A stretch of 56,781 nucleotides of DNA from Microbacterium aerolatum (GCF_007988825.1 NZ_BJUW01000017.1:1-56781); one strand, 5' to 3'; shown: positions 1 through 8,408, numbered from the stretch's first letter. Translations and numbers: made by a program. The notes: generated from the letters alone by a model not told the origin.

Positions 1-46
1 TTTTGCGTTAACATCCAGTTTCACAGCCCCTCCAGGAAGGCCACAC

Positions 47-856
47 ATGTCACGTCGCGTCACCGCCGTAGCAGCCCTCGCCGTCGCGGCACTGGCACTC
101 ACCGCCTGCAGCGCGAGCAGCGACTCCGGCGACACGGGCGACGCGGCAGGCGGCCAGTACGGTCTCATGACCGACGGCACCCTGACGGTGGCGACCGAGG
201 GCACCTACCGTCCCTTCAGCTTCCACGAGGGCGACGGCGCCGGCGCGCTCGTCGGCTTCGACGTCGAGATCATCGAGGCCGTCGCCGAAAAGCTCGACCT
301 CGACATCAAGTTCGAAGAGACCCAGTGGGACGCTATCTTCGCCGGCCTCGACGCCGGACGCTTCGACCTGATCGCGAACCAGGTCACCATCAACGACGAG
401 CGTGAGGCGAACTATCTGTTCAGCGAGCCGTACACGGTCTCGCCCGGCGTCATCGTCGTGAACGCAGACGACGACTCCATCACGTCCTTCGACGACCTCG
501 CAGGCAAGACCACCGCACAGTCGCTCACCAGCAACTGGTACGAGCTGGCGACCGCGAGCGGCGCCAAGGTCGAGAACGTCGAAGGCTGGGCGCAGGCCGT
601 CTCGCTGCTCAAGCAGGGACGCGTGGATGCGACGGTCAACGACAAGCTCACCTTCCTCGACTACGAGGAGACCGAGGGCGACACCGGCCTGAAGATCGCG
701 GCCGAGACGGATGAGGCCGGGCTCTCGGCCTTCGCATTCACCAAGGACAAGCAGGAGCTCATCGACGCGATCGACGGCGCCCTCGCCGAACTGCGCGAGG
801 ACGGCACGCTCGCGGAGATCAGCGAGAAGTACTTCGGCGCCGACGTCACCGAGTAG
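47..856 (+). CDS. Polar amino acid ABC transporter, substrate-binding lipoprotein
   Basis: A 269-residue extracytoplasmic solute-binding protein of the SBP_bac_3 family (polar amino acids or cystine). Residues 1-20 form a lipoprotein signal peptide with two arginines and a hydrophobic core, and the lipobox LTAC puts the lipidated cysteine at position 21. A short Ser/Gly/Asp-rich linker precedes the binding domain (about 43-265), which contains GTYRPFSF, GFDVEIIEAVAEKL and WDAIFAGLDAGRFDLI, all typical of family 3. The ATG is preceded by AGGAAGG at 33-39. The permease starts 2 nt after the stop and the ATPase follows, so this is the first gene of a complete three-gene importer operon. The family is clear. 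The substrate (cystine, glutamine, glutamate or basic amino acids) cannot be read from the sequence. Any promoter lies at or before the window start. Confidence 0.93.
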   Translation: MSRRVTAVAALAVAALALTACSASSDSGDTGDAAGGQYGLMTDGTLTVATEGTYRPFSFHEGDGAGALVGFDVEIIEAVAEKLDLDIKFEETQWDAIFAGLDAGRFDLIANQVTINDEREANYLFSEPYTVSPGVIVVNADDDSITSFDDLAGKTTAQSLTSNWYELATASGAKVENVEGWAQAVSLLKQGRVDATVNDKLTFLDYEETEGDTGLKIAAETDEAGLSAFAFTKDKQELIDAIDGALAELREDGTLAEISEKYFGADVTE

Positions 857-858
857 CC

Positions 859-1521
859 ATGGACCTGTGGGATGTGTTCCTCAGTTCGGTCGGGCCCATC
901 GCCCTGGCCGGATTGATCGGAACGATCCCGCTCGCCCTCATCTCCTTCGCGCTGGGCCTTGCCCTCGCACTCGGAGTGGCGCTCATGCGCATCTCCGAAC
1001 ACCGGCTGCTCTCCGGCATCGCTCGCGTCTACATCTCGATCATCCGAGGCACCCCGCTGCTGGTGCAGCTGTTCGTGATCTTCTACGGACTCCCGTCGAT
1101 CGGCGTGCTCGTCGACCCCTGGCCGAGCGCGATCATCGCGCTGTCGCTCAACGTCGGCGGCTACGCGGCTGAGATCATCCGCGCAGCGATCCTGTCGGTC
1201 CCCAAGGGGCAGTGGGAGGCCGCCTACACCGTCGGCATGGGACGCTCCCGCACTCTTGCCCGCGTCATCCTGCCCCAGGCCGCCCGCGTCTCGGTGCCTC
1301 CGCTGTCCAACACGTTCATCTCTCTGGTGAAGGACACCTCGCTCACCTCGCTCATCCTGGTGACCGAGCTGTTCCGCGTCGCGCAGCAGATCGCCGCCTT
1401 CAACTACAAGTTCATGGCCGTGTATCTCACCGCGGCGCTGGTCTACTGGGTGTTCTGCCTCGTGCTGTCCGCCGGCCAGAACCTGCTCGAGAAGAGGCTC
1501 GATCGCAATGTCGCCCGCTGA
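859..1521 (+). CDS. Polar amino acid ABC transporter, permease
   Basis: A 220-residue inner-membrane permease of the His/Glu/Gln/Arg/opine family (HisM/GlnP type). Several hydrophobic helices are visible, and the cytoplasmic EAA loop reads [22 protein letters not shown] in pieces (about residues 122-143), the contact site for the ATPase. The motif [17 protein letters not shown] near residue 60 is also typical of the family. It starts 2 nt after the binding-protein gene and overlaps the ATPase gene by 14 nt, indicating translational coupling. Only one permease gene is present, so the channel is probably a homodimer, as in many cystine or glutamine importers. Confidence 0.93.
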   Translation: MDLWDVFLSSVGPIALAGLIGTIPLALISFALGLALALGVALMRISEHRLLSGIARVYISIIRGTPLLVQLFVIFYGLPSIGVLVDPWPSAIIALSLNVGGYAAEIIRAAILSVPKGQWEAAYTVGMGRSRTLARVILPQAARVSVPPLSNTFISLVKDTSLTSLILVTELFRVAQQIAAFNYKFMAVYLTAALVYWVFCLVLSAGQNLLEKRLDRNVAR

Positions 1522-2323
1522 CCGCCCCTCGATCGACGACGCGCAGCCTCCTCTCCTCGTTGCGCGCGATCTCCACAAGAGCTTCGGTACCAACGAGGTT
1601 CTGAAGGGGCTGGACCTCACCGTGCATCGCGGTGAGGTCGTCGTGCTGATCGGTCCCAGCGGCTCCGGCAAGACGACGGTGCTCCGCTCGCTCAACGGCC
1701 TCGAGACACCCGACGCCGGAACGCTCGCGATTCAGGGCGGGCCGGCCATCGACTTCGCCACACCTCCGGGCAAGAGCACGCGCTTCGCGTTGCGCGACCG
1801 CTCGGCGATGGTGTTCCAGCACCACAATCTCTTCCCGCACTTCACGGTCCTGCAGAACGTGATCGAGGGCCCCTGGCGGGTCCAGCGTCGAAACAAGGAC
1901 GAAGCGGTGGATTCCGCGCGGAAGTTGCTCGCGCGAGTGGGGCTGGCCGAGAAGGAGGACGCCTACCCGCACGAGCTCTCCGGCGGGCAGCAGCAGCGCG
2001 TCGGCATCGTGCGCGCCCTCGCGCTCCGCCCTGACCTGCTCCTGTTCGACGAGCCCACCAGCGCCCTCGATCCCGAACTCGTCGGCGAAGTGCTGCTCGT
2101 GATCAAGGAACTCGCCGACGAGGGCTGGACGATGGTCGTCGTCACGCACGAGCTCGCGTTCGCGCGTGAGGCAGCCGACCATGTGCTGTTCCTCGACGGC
2201 GGAGTCGTCGTGGAGGAGGGGCCGCCCGAGCAACTGTTCACGGCGCCCGCACACGAGCGCACAAAGCGCTTCCTCGCCAGGATCATGCGACCGCTCGACA
2301 CCGAGCCCGGTGACGACGACTGA
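1508..2323 (+). CDS. Polar amino acid ABC transporter, ATP-binding protein
   Basis: A 271-residue ATPase energising the importer encoded just upstream. Walker A is GPSGSGKTT (49-57), the Q-loop region is [17 protein letters not shown], the signature is [17 protein letters not shown], Walker B with D-loop is [14 protein letters not shown], and the H-loop is [16 protein letters not shown]. This is the GlnQ/HisP layout. The start overlaps the end of the permease gene by 14 nt. The last codons and stop lie inside a 23-bp tandem duplication (2302-2348), so the final residues PGDDD and the stop appear a second time as non-coding DNA. It converges on the LysE-type exporter gene. Confidence 0.94.
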   Translation: MSPADRPSIDDAQPPLLVARDLHKSFGTNEVLKGLDLTVHRGEVVVLIGPSGSGKTTVLRSLNGLETPDAGTLAIQGGPAIDFATPPGKSTRFALRDRSAMVFQHHNLFPHFTVLQNVIEGPWRVQRRNKDEAVDSARKLLARVGLAEKEDAYPHELSGGQQQRVGIVRALALRPDLLLFDEPTSALDPELVGEVLLVIKELADEGWTMVVVTHELAFAREAADHVLFLDGGVVVEEGPPEQLFTAPAHERTKRFLARIMRPLDTEPGDDD

Positions 2324-2348
2324 TTCGAGCCCGGTGACGACGACTGAT
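2302..2348. repeat. 23-bp tandem duplication across the ATPase stop codon
   Basis: The 23-nt unit starting CGAGCCCGGTGACGACGACT at 2302-2324 recurs without change at 2326-2348, separated by one T (period 24). The first copy encodes the ATPase C-terminus and its TGA; the second is untranslated and abuts the lysE stop region. Perfect identity suggests a recent slippage event. Confidence 0.9.
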
Positions 2349-2357
2349 CCGGCGCGT

Positions 2358-2984
2358 TCAGGCGCTGATCGCCTGCACCACCAGGCTCACTGCCAGACCG
2401 ATCATGATCACGGCGATCACCCCGTCGAGGATGCGCCAGGCCGTGGGCGTGTCGAGCCAGCGCCCGAGATGGCGTGCCCCGTAGCCCAGCACGCTGAACC
2501 AGAGGATGCTGGCGACGACCGCGCCCGCGGCGAAGATCCACCTGGCATCGCCGTGCGTTGCGGCGATCGAGCCGAGCATCAGCACTGTGTCGAGATAGAC
2601 ATGCGGATTCAGCCATGTCAGCGCGAGAGTCGTCAGCACGACGGCCGCCAGCCGTCCTCCTGAGCGGGCGGCGGGAGGGGCCTCGCCCGTGAGGCCGAGA
2701 TCCGTGGAGCGCAGTGCCCTGCGCGCAGCGCCCATTCCGTACACCAGCAGGAACGCAGCCCCGAGCCACTGCGCGACGACGACGAGCCACGGCATCCGCT
2801 CGACGAGGAACCCGAGACCGGCGACGCCGGCGAGGATCAGCACCGCATCGGATGCCGCGCAGATCGCGACCACGGCGAGAACGTGCTCGCGTCGGATGCC
2901 CTGACGCAGCACATACGCGTTCTGAGCGCCGATGGCGATGATGAGCGAGAGGCCGAGGCCGAGGCCGGCGAGGAACGAGAGCAC
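2358..2984 (-). CDS. lysE: LysE/ArgO family amino acid exporter
   Basis: A 208-residue polytopic membrane protein of the LysE translocator family, which exports basic amino acids. The N-terminus has the diagnostic glycine-rich helix GLGLGLSLIIAIGAQNAYVLRQG (about residues 6-28, in pieces), followed by CAASDAVLI, a charged cytoplasmic linker near 100 and the motif TWLNPHVYLDT; about six hydrophobic segments are visible. The GTG start is preceded at 6-nt spacing by TAATTT, which fits a leaderless transcript. It is divergent from a LysG/ArgP-type regulator, the same arrangement as lysE-lysG of Corynebacterium and argO-argP of E. coli. The likely role is relief of lysine or arginine overload when peptides are used. 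Substrate is inferred from context. Confidence 0.9.
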   Translation of the reverse strand: MLSFLAGLGLGLSLIIAIGAQNAYVLRQGIRREHVLAVVAICAASDAVLILAGVAGLGFLVERMPWLVVVAQWLGAAFLLVYGMGAARRALRSTDLGLTGEAPPAARSGGRLAAVVLTTLALTWLNPHVYLDTVLMLGSIAATHGDARWIFAAGAVVASILWFSVLGYGARHLGRWLDTPTAWRILDGVIAVIMIGLAVSLVVQAISA

Positions 2985-3053
2985 CCTTCGAAATTACGAG
3001 GCAGTCATCATAAGCACCAGCGCACGATGCTTACGGTGCATTAGCATCGCTTC
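2985..3053. promoter_or_regulatory. lysE/lysG divergent promoters and LysR-type operator
   Basis: This 69-bp intergenic region holds a perfect inverted repeat, TAAGCA-N11-TGCTTA, at 3011-3033. That fits a LysR-type operator (T-N11-A form) and sits midway between the two starts. The -10 candidates are TAATTT (minus strand, 2991-2996) for lysE and TAGCAT (3042-3047) for lysG. Both are 6 nt from their start codons, so both messages are predicted leaderless. The operator covers the -35 zones of both promoters, consistent with coupled control. Confidence 0.6.
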
Positions 3054-3941
3054 ATGGCATCCATCGCCCCGGAGCTCGCATCCACCGTCGCGGCGATCGT
3101 CGATGGCGGCAGCCTGGAGGCCGCGGCGCGAGCGCTCAGGATAACGCCGTCCGCCGTCAGCCAGCGGCTCAAGACGCTCGAGCAGCAGCTCGGCCGCGTG
3201 CTCGTGGTGCGCGGCCGCCCTGCGACCGTCACCGCCTCCGGCGAGGCAGTGGTGCGGATGGCGCGCCAGATCGCACTGCTCGAGCACGAGGCGCTCGCAG
3301 AGCTCGGAATCGACGAGCCGGGACGGCGGGCGAGCGTGCCTCTGGCGGTGAACGCCGATTCGATGGCCACCTGGTTCCTCGCACCGCTCGCACGGCTCAG
3401 CGCCGCGCACGACATCGACTTCGACCTGCACCGCGACGACCAGGACTTCACAGCACGGTTGCTGGAATCCGGCGAGGTAATGGCCGCGGTCACCTCGGAG
3501 TCCGCTCCTGTGACAGGGTGCACGGTCTCGGCGCTGGGCGTGCTCACGTACGAGGCGGTTGCCACTCCCGACTTCGCGCGGCGCTGGTTCGGTGACGGCG
3601 TGGGCCCCGAGGCTCTCCGTCGCGCACCGTTCGTCGACTTCGACCGGCGCGACGGCCTGCAGCACCAGTGGCTCGCCGATCGCGGCGTCGACGCGCACGG
3701 CATCCCGCGCCACTACGTGCCCGCATCACACGATTTCGCTCAGGCGGTTTCGCTGGGGCTCGGATGGGGGCTCTTGCCCCGATCGCAACTGACCGAAGCC
3801 ATGGCATCCGGTGTTGTCGTCCCGCTCGGCGGAGACCCCGTACGCGTCCCGCTCTATTGGCAGCAGTGGAACCTGCGCTCCACGCTGCTCGACGCGATCG
3901 CCGCCGAGGTGGCGGACGAAGCCCGACGCGTCCTCCCCTGA
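3054..3941 (+). CDS. lysG: LysR-type regulator, LysG/ArgP family
   Basis: A 295-residue transcription factor. The N-terminal winged helix-turn-helix (about 1-60) reads GGSLEAAARALRITPSAVSQ followed by RLKTLEQQLG, close to ArgP/LysG proteins, and the C-terminal part (about 90-290) is the effector-binding domain. In this family the protein binds lysine or arginine and activates the divergent exporter. The gene is divergent from lysE with a perfect T-N11-A type palindrome between them. TAGCAT lies 6 nt before the ATG with no Shine-Dalgarno, suggesting leaderless translation. The stop is 7 bp from the stop of the convergent marR gene. Confidence 0.9.
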   Translation: MASIAPELASTVAAIVDGGSLEAAARALRITPSAVSQRLKTLEQQLGRVLVVRGRPATVTASGEAVVRMARQIALLEHEALAELGIDEPGRRASVPLAVNADSMATWFLAPLARLSAAHDIDFDLHRDDQDFTARLLESGEVMAAVTSESAPVTGCTVSALGVLTYEAVATPDFARRWFGDGVGPEALRRAPFVDFDRRDGLQHQWLADRGVDAHGIPRHYVPASHDFAQAVSLGLGWGLLPRSQLTEAMASGVVVPLGGDPVRVPLYWQQWNLRSTLLDAIAAEVADEARRVLP

Positions 3942-3948
3942 GCGCGCG

Positions 3949-4452
3949 TCAGGCGTCGCGCGCGGCGCTGGTCAGCCTGTGCAGCAGTTCTGTGAGCGAG
4001 TGGATGTCCTCCACCGGCCACGGACTGAGCGCACGGAGCACGGCGCCCTCCTGCGGACGTCGGGCAGCAGCGAGACGCGCCAGTCCCTCATCGGTGGGGG
4101 AGATCACGATGGAACGCCGATCCGCGGCGTCCGGAGTTCTCTGGATCAGGCCCAGGTCCTCGAGCTCGCGAATCGTGCGGCTGAGCTGCCCCTTGTCCAT
4201 CTGCAGCACTTCGGCGAGTGTCGAGGCGGTGCACGTCCCGTAGCGCACGATCGTGGTGAACGTCTTGTAGGCGCCGGGCAGCATCCCAGGGCTCAACCGC
4301 GTGGCGTTTGCCATCACGGTGCGTCGGAAGTGCGTGATGAGCTCGCCGAACTCCGATTCGAGCGCGGTCACCGCGGCGATGCGCTCCTCATCGGTCTCGG
4401 GGACGGACGCTTCCGTCCCCGAGACCGATGCGTCACTTCCGGCGGCCGCCAT
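3949..4452 (-). CDS. MarR family transcriptional regulator
   Basis: A 167-residue winged-helix repressor. The recognition region contains TASTLAEVLQMDKGQLSRTI followed by RELEDLGLIQRTPDAADRRS, the usual MarR helix-turn-helix plus wing with Asp-Arg-Arg. I chose the ATG at 4452 (MAAAGSD) over an upstream in-frame ATG because GGAG lies about 8 nt before it. This start is inside the end of the exporter gene, a 20-nt overlap. It is the second gene of the exporter operon, so it probably represses its own operon at the palindrome near 6164-6179. Its inducer is unknown. Confidence 0.88.
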   Translation of the reverse strand: MAAAGSDASVSGTEASVPETDEERIAAVTALESEFGELITHFRRTVMANATRLSPGMLPGAYKTFTTIVRYGTCTASTLAEVLQMDKGQLSRTIRELEDLGLIQRTPDAADRRSIVISPTDEGLARLAAARRPQEGAVLRALSPWPVEDIHSLTELLHRLTSAARDA

Positions 4453-6109
4453 CGGTCTGCTCCGGCTCGGCCACATGCACCGGAATCGATCCGGTCTCCG
4501 CGGTCGCCACGGCGAACTCGTTCTCGCGCCGCTGCTCCCGCACCCGCTCCACGTTGTTCTGACGGAGCAGTGGGATGTTCGGCAGGAACACGATCGCGAT
4601 CAGGCTGAGCACCGCCAGCGGGACGCCGATGAGGAACGCGTGCGAGATCGCCTGCGCCGAGGCATCCTCGATGATGATGCGGATCGATTCGGGCATGTCA
4701 CGCGTGGTCGGCAGCGAACCGGAGGCGAGCTGAGCGGCGATGGCCTTGCCCTTCTCGCCCAGCGCTGCGATTGCGGCGCCCACCTCAGCGGCACGATCCG
4801 ACAGCTGCTGCGTCATGCTGGCGGCCAGGACGGAGCCCATCACGGCGACGCCGGTGGTGCCGCCGACCGTGCGGAAGAAGTTGACGCCCGAGCTCGCCAC
4901 GCCGACTTCCTGAGGGCTGGTGGTGTTCTGCACGACGAGGACGAGGTTCTGCATGGTCATGCCGGTGCCCGCGCCGAGCAGGAACATGTACAGCCCCACG
5001 AGCCAGAGGGAGGTGTCGTAGTGCAGGGTCGACAGCAACGAGGTGCCGGCGATCATGAGGACGGCGCCGATGACGAGGTAGCTCTTCCACTTGCCCGTGC
5101 GAGTCACGAGCTGACCGATCACGGTCGAGGCGATCAGCATGCCCGCGGCCATCGGAATGGTGAGCAGGCCGGCCTCGGTCGGACCGTACCCGCGCGAGAT
5201 CTGCATGTACTGCGCGAGGTACACCGAGGTGCCGAACATGGCGACGCCGATTGAGATCGACGCGAGGACGGAGAGCGTGAAGGTGCGGTTGCGGAACAGC
5301 GTGAGCGGGATGAGCGGCTCGGCCACCTTCAGTTCGACGACGATGAACAGCCCCGTGGCGATCACGGCCGTGCCGACCATGTAGAGCGTCTCCCAGCTGA
5401 GCCAGCCGTAGGTCGCGACGTTCGAGACCCAGACCAGCAGGAAGCCGGATGCCACCGAGAGCAGCACGATGCCGAGGTAGTCGATGCGGACCTTCGCCGC
5501 CTTGATCTGCTCGATGCGCAGAGTGCGGATCAGGACGACGATCGCGATGATGCCCAGGGGCACGCCGACGTAGAAGTTCCAGCGCCAGCCGACGCTGTCG
5601 GTCAGGACGCCACCGAGCAGCGGACCGCCCACCGTGGCGACCGCCATGACGCCGGCGAACAGTCCCATGTACTTGCCGCGCTCGCGCGGCGAGAGGATGT
5701 CGGCCATCAGGACCTGGCTGAGAGCGGCGAGCCCGCCGCCGCCGAGCCCCTGGAACCCGCGGAACATGATGAGCATCTCGGTGTTCTGCGACAGCCCGGC
5801 CCCGGCGCTGGCGAGAATGAAGATCGTCAGCGCGAGGATCATGAGGTTCTTGCGGTTCACGAGGTCGGCGAGTTTGCCCCAGATCGGGGTCGAGATCGCC
5901 GTGGTGAGCAGGGTCATCGTGACGACCCATGTGTAGGACGTCTGAGATCCGCCGAGCTCGGGGACGATGATCGGCAGCGAGGTTCCGACGACGGTCGTCG
6001 AGACCATCGAGCAGAACATCGCGAGCATCAGGCCGGAGAGTGCCTGAAGGACCTGACGATGCGACATCCGGGTCGTCGTCGTGGCAGTCGATGGGGAATG
6101 AGCGCTCAT
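4433..6109 (-). CDS. DHA2-type (14-TM) MFS multidrug exporter
   Basis: A 558-residue proton-coupled drug exporter of the EmrB/QacA class. It shows about 14 hydrophobic segments, an N-terminal start of TM1 (LQALSGLMLAMFCSMVSTTV), motif A variant GKLADLVNRKNLM in the loop after TM2, GGGLAALSQVLMADILSPRE, and motif C-like GVMAVATVGGPLLGGVLTD. The ATG at 6109 has AAAGG five nt upstream; the GTG at 6115 lies directly on that Shine-Dalgarno and is unlikely. The cytoplasmic tail is charged and ends EQTDGGRRK. A MarR gene overlaps its 3' end. The family is certain; the exported compounds are not known. Confidence 0.92.
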   Translation of the reverse strand: MSAHSPSTATTTTRMSHRQVLQALSGLMLAMFCSMVSTTVVGTSLPIIVPELGGSQTSYTWVVTMTLLTTAISTPIWGKLADLVNRKNLMILALTIFILASAGAGLSQNTEMLIMFRGFQGLGGGGLAALSQVLMADILSPRERGKYMGLFAGVMAVATVGGPLLGGVLTDSVGWRWNFYVGVPLGIIAIVVLIRTLRIEQIKAAKVRIDYLGIVLLSVASGFLLVWVSNVATYGWLSWETLYMVGTAVIATGLFIVVELKVAEPLIPLTLFRNRTFTLSVLASISIGVAMFGTSVYLAQYMQISRGYGPTEAGLLTIPMAAGMLIASTVIGQLVTRTGKWKSYLVIGAVLMIAGTSLLSTLHYDTSLWLVGLYMFLLGAGTGMTMQNLVLVVQNTTSPQEVGVASSGVNFFRTVGGTTGVAVMGSVLAASMTQQLSDRAAEVGAAIAALGEKGKAIAAQLASGSLPTTRDMPESIRIIIEDASAQAISHAFLIGVPLAVLSLIAIVFLPNIPLLRQNNVERVREQRRENEFAVATAETGSIPVHVAEPEQTDGGRRK

Positions 6110-6163
6110 GCGCACCTTTCATGTCGGAGGACAGAGAAAGCACGACAGCGCTGGCGTGAACAA

Positions 6164-6206
6164 GTTGAAAAAAGTCAACGATACGCGCGATGTTGATGTT
6201 TGGCAA
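6164..6206 (-). promoter_or_regulatory. Promoter and MarR-type operator of the exporter operon
   Basis: On the minus strand TTGCCA (6201-6206), a 17-nt spacer and TATCGT (6178-6183) form a good housekeeping promoter. The predicted start falls within the imperfect palindrome GTTGACTTTTTTCAAC (6164-6179, arms of 5 bp), which resembles MarR-family sites. Binding there would block transcription start. The regulator is encoded downstream in the same operon. Confidence 0.55.
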
Positions 6207-6250
6207 CTATCGGAAGAGACGGCGCCCGCGCGACCGCCGGGCGCGGGAGC

Positions 6251-6928
6251 TCAGTCGGCGAGTGCGAGCGCCCGGAACGCATCGCGTTCGCGGAGTGCCT
6301 CGCGGCGGGATGCCACGACAGCCTGCGCGCTCGGCGGAGGGTTGCCGGTGGTGCGGTGATAGAGCTCGTCGATCAGGCGGGTGGCGAGCCCGACGAGCTG
6401 GCCGATCTCGCGGTCGTCGCGATCGATCCACACGCAGCGGGGCTCATCGTCGACGGGACGGAAGTCGTCGTGCTCCTCCCAGGCGAACAGGGTGCGCTCG
6501 GCGCCGAGCACATGCTGCTGCCACCAGACCTGCCGCAGGTAGGTGCGGGGGATCGTGCGCCAGTTCTTGTTCGTGGTCTTGATCTCGGCGAGGAGGATGC
6601 GGCCGCCGGCATCCTGCACGATGCCATCGGGCGTCGCGAGATGGCGGTGCTCGGCCTCGGCGCGGAAGAGCGCCGAGGATGGGCGGATGCCGTGCGTCGC
6701 CGCAACCCACGCCGCGATCTCCGGCTCGCGCCTGCGGCCGTGATCGGTGTACGCGTTGCCGCCGAAGCGTGCGCCTCCGCCGAGCTTGGCGTCGGCCGCG
6801 CGGGTGATCGACTTCTCTCCGGAGAGGCCGGCGACGTCGGTCGCTGTGATGCCTCTGGCCCGTGCCCGGAGCCAGGCGACCCGGTCACGGGAGTCCGCGA
6901 CGATTCGAGCCTGAAGTTCCGGGGTCAC
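6251..6928 (-). CDS. YqaJ-like recombinase / PD-(D/E)XK nuclease family protein
   Basis: A 225-residue protein resembling the YqaJ viral recombinase (lambda exonuclease-like) family. Visible features are GITATDVAGL near the start (27-36), GRRREPEIAAW (64-74) with its conserved glutamate, and the metal-binding nuclease core: D101 in ATPDGIV, then E115-x-K117 in LLAEIKTT. QVWWQQHVLGAERTLFAW follows, as in the family. Such enzymes are usually 5'-3' double-strand exonucleases of phage recombination systems. Here no phage genes, no annealing protein and no base-composition shift are visible, so it looks like a resident chromosomal copy. It lies 65 bp after zwf on the same strand but has its own TAGCCT element 6 nt before its GTG start (6935-6940). 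Confidence 0.8.
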   Translation of the reverse strand: MTPELQARIVADSRDRVAWLRARARGITATDVAGLSGEKSITRAADAKLGGGARFGGNAYTDHGRRREPEIAAWVAATHGIRPSSALFRAEAEHRHLATPDGIVQDAGGRILLAEIKTTNKNWRTIPRTYLRQVWWQQHVLGAERTLFAWEEHDDFRPVDDEPRCVWIDRDDREIGQLVGLATRLIDELYHRTTGNPPPSAQAVVASRREALRERDAFRALALAD

Positions 6929-6934
6929 CGTTCG

Positions 6935-6940
6935 AGGCTA
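6935..6940 (-). promoter_or_regulatory. -10 element (TAGCCT) for the YqaJ-like gene, leaderless type
   Basis: TAGCCT ends exactly 6 nt before the GTG start codon and no Shine-Dalgarno is present. Transcription would begin at the start codon. Confidence 0.5.
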
Positions 6941-6993
6941 CCCCGCGCCGCCGACCTCCGCTGTCGGCCGCGCCGATCCGGAGCGGTTGCGAT

Positions 6994-8358
6994 TCAGCGA
7001 CGATACGGCCAGTGCTCGGGGCCGCGCGATCCGGCCGCATACTCCTCGAGTGGCACCTCGTCGCCCGCCCACGCGGCGAGCACCGGCTCCAGGATCCGCC
7101 AGCACTGCTCCGCCGCGTCGCCGCGGACGGAGAGCATCGGATCAGCGTCGAGGATGCCGGAGAGCACCTCCGCGTAGGCCAGCAGCTCGCCGGGGCCGAG
7201 GTCCGCGGAGAGCGTCGCGCGTTCGAGCACGAACGGGTCGTCCGCGCCGTTGAGGTTGAGCTCGAGGGAGATCTGATCCGGACCGAGCGACAGCCGGAGC
7301 ACGGCACCTGCGGCCGAGCCGCGCAGTCCCACCGGCACGTGCCGCACCGCTTTGAAGTGCACGACGACTTCCCGACCAGGGTTGCCAAGTGCCTTGCCCG
7401 ATCGGAGCGTGAACGGCACGCCCGCCCAGCGGGCATTGCGCACCTCGAAGGTGGCCTCGGCGAGCGTCTCGGTGTTCCGCGCGGGGTCGACGCCCGGTTC
7501 GTCGATGTACGACGGCTTCTCAACACCGTCGACACTGCCCGCCGTGTACCGCGCTCGCCGCGACGACGCGGCGGGGTCATCGTCCCAGATCCTGGTGGCG
7601 CGCAGCACCGCAGAGGTCGCCTCGCGGAAGTCGGCCTGGTCGAGCGTGGCGGGCTGTTCCATCGCCACGACCGCGAGCACCTGAAGCAGGTGGCTCTGGA
7701 TCATGTCGACCAGCGCTCCGGCGTGGTCGTAGTAGCCGGCCCTTCCCTCCAGTCCCAGCTTCTCGTCGTACACGATCGTCACGGAGTCGATGCTCTCGGC
7801 CGACCAGTTCGGCTCGAGCAGGCGGTTCGCGAAACGGGCGCCCAGGAGGTTCAGGGTCGTCGACTTGCCGAGGAAGTGATCCACGCGGAACACCTGCTGC
7901 TCGGGCACCAGCGCGGCGATGCGCGCGTTCAGCTCGCGTGCGCCCTCCTCATCAGTGCCGAACGGCTTCTCCATCGCGAGCATCACGCCCTCCGGCAGCA
8001 TCTCCGGGGTCAGCGCCTCGCACGCCGCAGCCGTGACCGCGGGCGGCACGGCGAAATACAGTGCGACCTGTCCCTTCAGGCCCTTCAGCAGGCGCTTCAG
8101 ATCCGCTGCCTTCGTGATGTCGGTCTGCTGGTAAGAGATGTCGACGCGATCGGCGGCGGCCTCGGCATCCGAGGCGGCGAACGCGGTTCGGACGACCTTC
8201 TTCAGTGCGGCGTCGGACCAGTCCTCGGTGCCGGCGCCGATCAGGTTGACGCGCCGATCGGGCTCCGAGGCGAGCAGTTGGCCGAGCGCGGGGAGGAGGA
8301 GTCGCGAGGCCAGGTCGCCGGTCGCTCCGAAGATGACGAGTGTGGTCGCAGCATCCAT
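6994..8358 (-). CDS. zwf: Glucose-6-phosphate dehydrogenase
   Basis: A 454-residue NADP-dependent enzyme oxidising glucose 6-phosphate to 6-phosphogluconolactone at the entry of the pentose phosphate pathway. The N-terminal Rossmann motif is VIFGATGDLASR, the MEKPFGTDEEGA segment is conserved, and the substrate site reads RVDHFLGKST (canonical RIDHYLGK) with its catalytic His and Lys. It starts at the ATG at 8358 (MDAATTLV); the upstream in-frame codons would be an unconserved extension. At 454 residues it is shorter than the usual 490-510 and sits outside the tkt-tal-zwf-opcA cluster expected in actinobacteria. It may therefore be a second, divergent paralogue. TACGGT lies 6 nt before the start. 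Confidence 0.93.
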   Translation of the reverse strand: MDAATTLVIFGATGDLASRLLLPALGQLLASEPDRRVNLIGAGTEDWSDAALKKVVRTAFAASDAEAAADRVDISYQQTDITKAADLKRLLKGLKGQVALYFAVPPAVTAAACEALTPEMLPEGVMLAMEKPFGTDEEGARELNARIAALVPEQQVFRVDHFLGKSTTLNLLGARFANRLLEPNWSAESIDSVTIVYDEKLGLEGRAGYYDHAGALVDMIQSHLLQVLAVVAMEQPATLDQADFREATSAVLRATRIWDDDPAASSRRARYTAGSVDGVEKPSYIDEPGVDPARNTETLAEATFEVRNARWAGVPFTLRSGKALGNPGREVVVHFKAVRHVPVGLRGSAAGAVLRLSLGPDQISLELNLNGADDPFVLERATLSADLGPGELLAYAEVLSGILDADPMLSVRGDAAEQCWRILEPVLAAWAGDEVPLEEYAAGSRGPEHWPYRR

Positions 8359-8364
8359 TCGCTC

Positions 8365-8370
8365 ACCGTA
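8365..8370 (-). promoter_or_regulatory. -10 element (TACGGT) for zwf, leaderless type
   Basis: TACGGT lies 6 nt before the zwf ATG. The gap to the divergent GH15 start is only 56 bp, so the two genes share one small control region. Confidence 0.5.
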
Positions 8371-8402
8371 ACGCGACACGTGCATCCTGGCCAGGGCCGT
8401 GG

Positions 8403-8408
8403 AAGAAT
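8403..8408 (+). promoter_or_regulatory. -10 element (AAGAAT) for the GH15 gene
   Basis: AAGAAT lies 6 nt before the ATG at 8415, matching the spacing at other starts in this window. GGAAG at 8401-8405 overlaps it and could act as a weak Shine-Dalgarno, so the leaderless reading is tentative. Confidence 0.4.

Noticed and set aside
2359..2375. CAGGCG-CTGAT-CGCCTG hairpin at the ATPase/lysE junction as a terminator
   Set aside because: It lies within the lysE coding end, is short and has no T-run; too weak to call.
6251..6928. Prophage remnant around the YqaJ-like gene
   Set aside because: No other phage-like gene, attachment repeat or composition change was found on either side.
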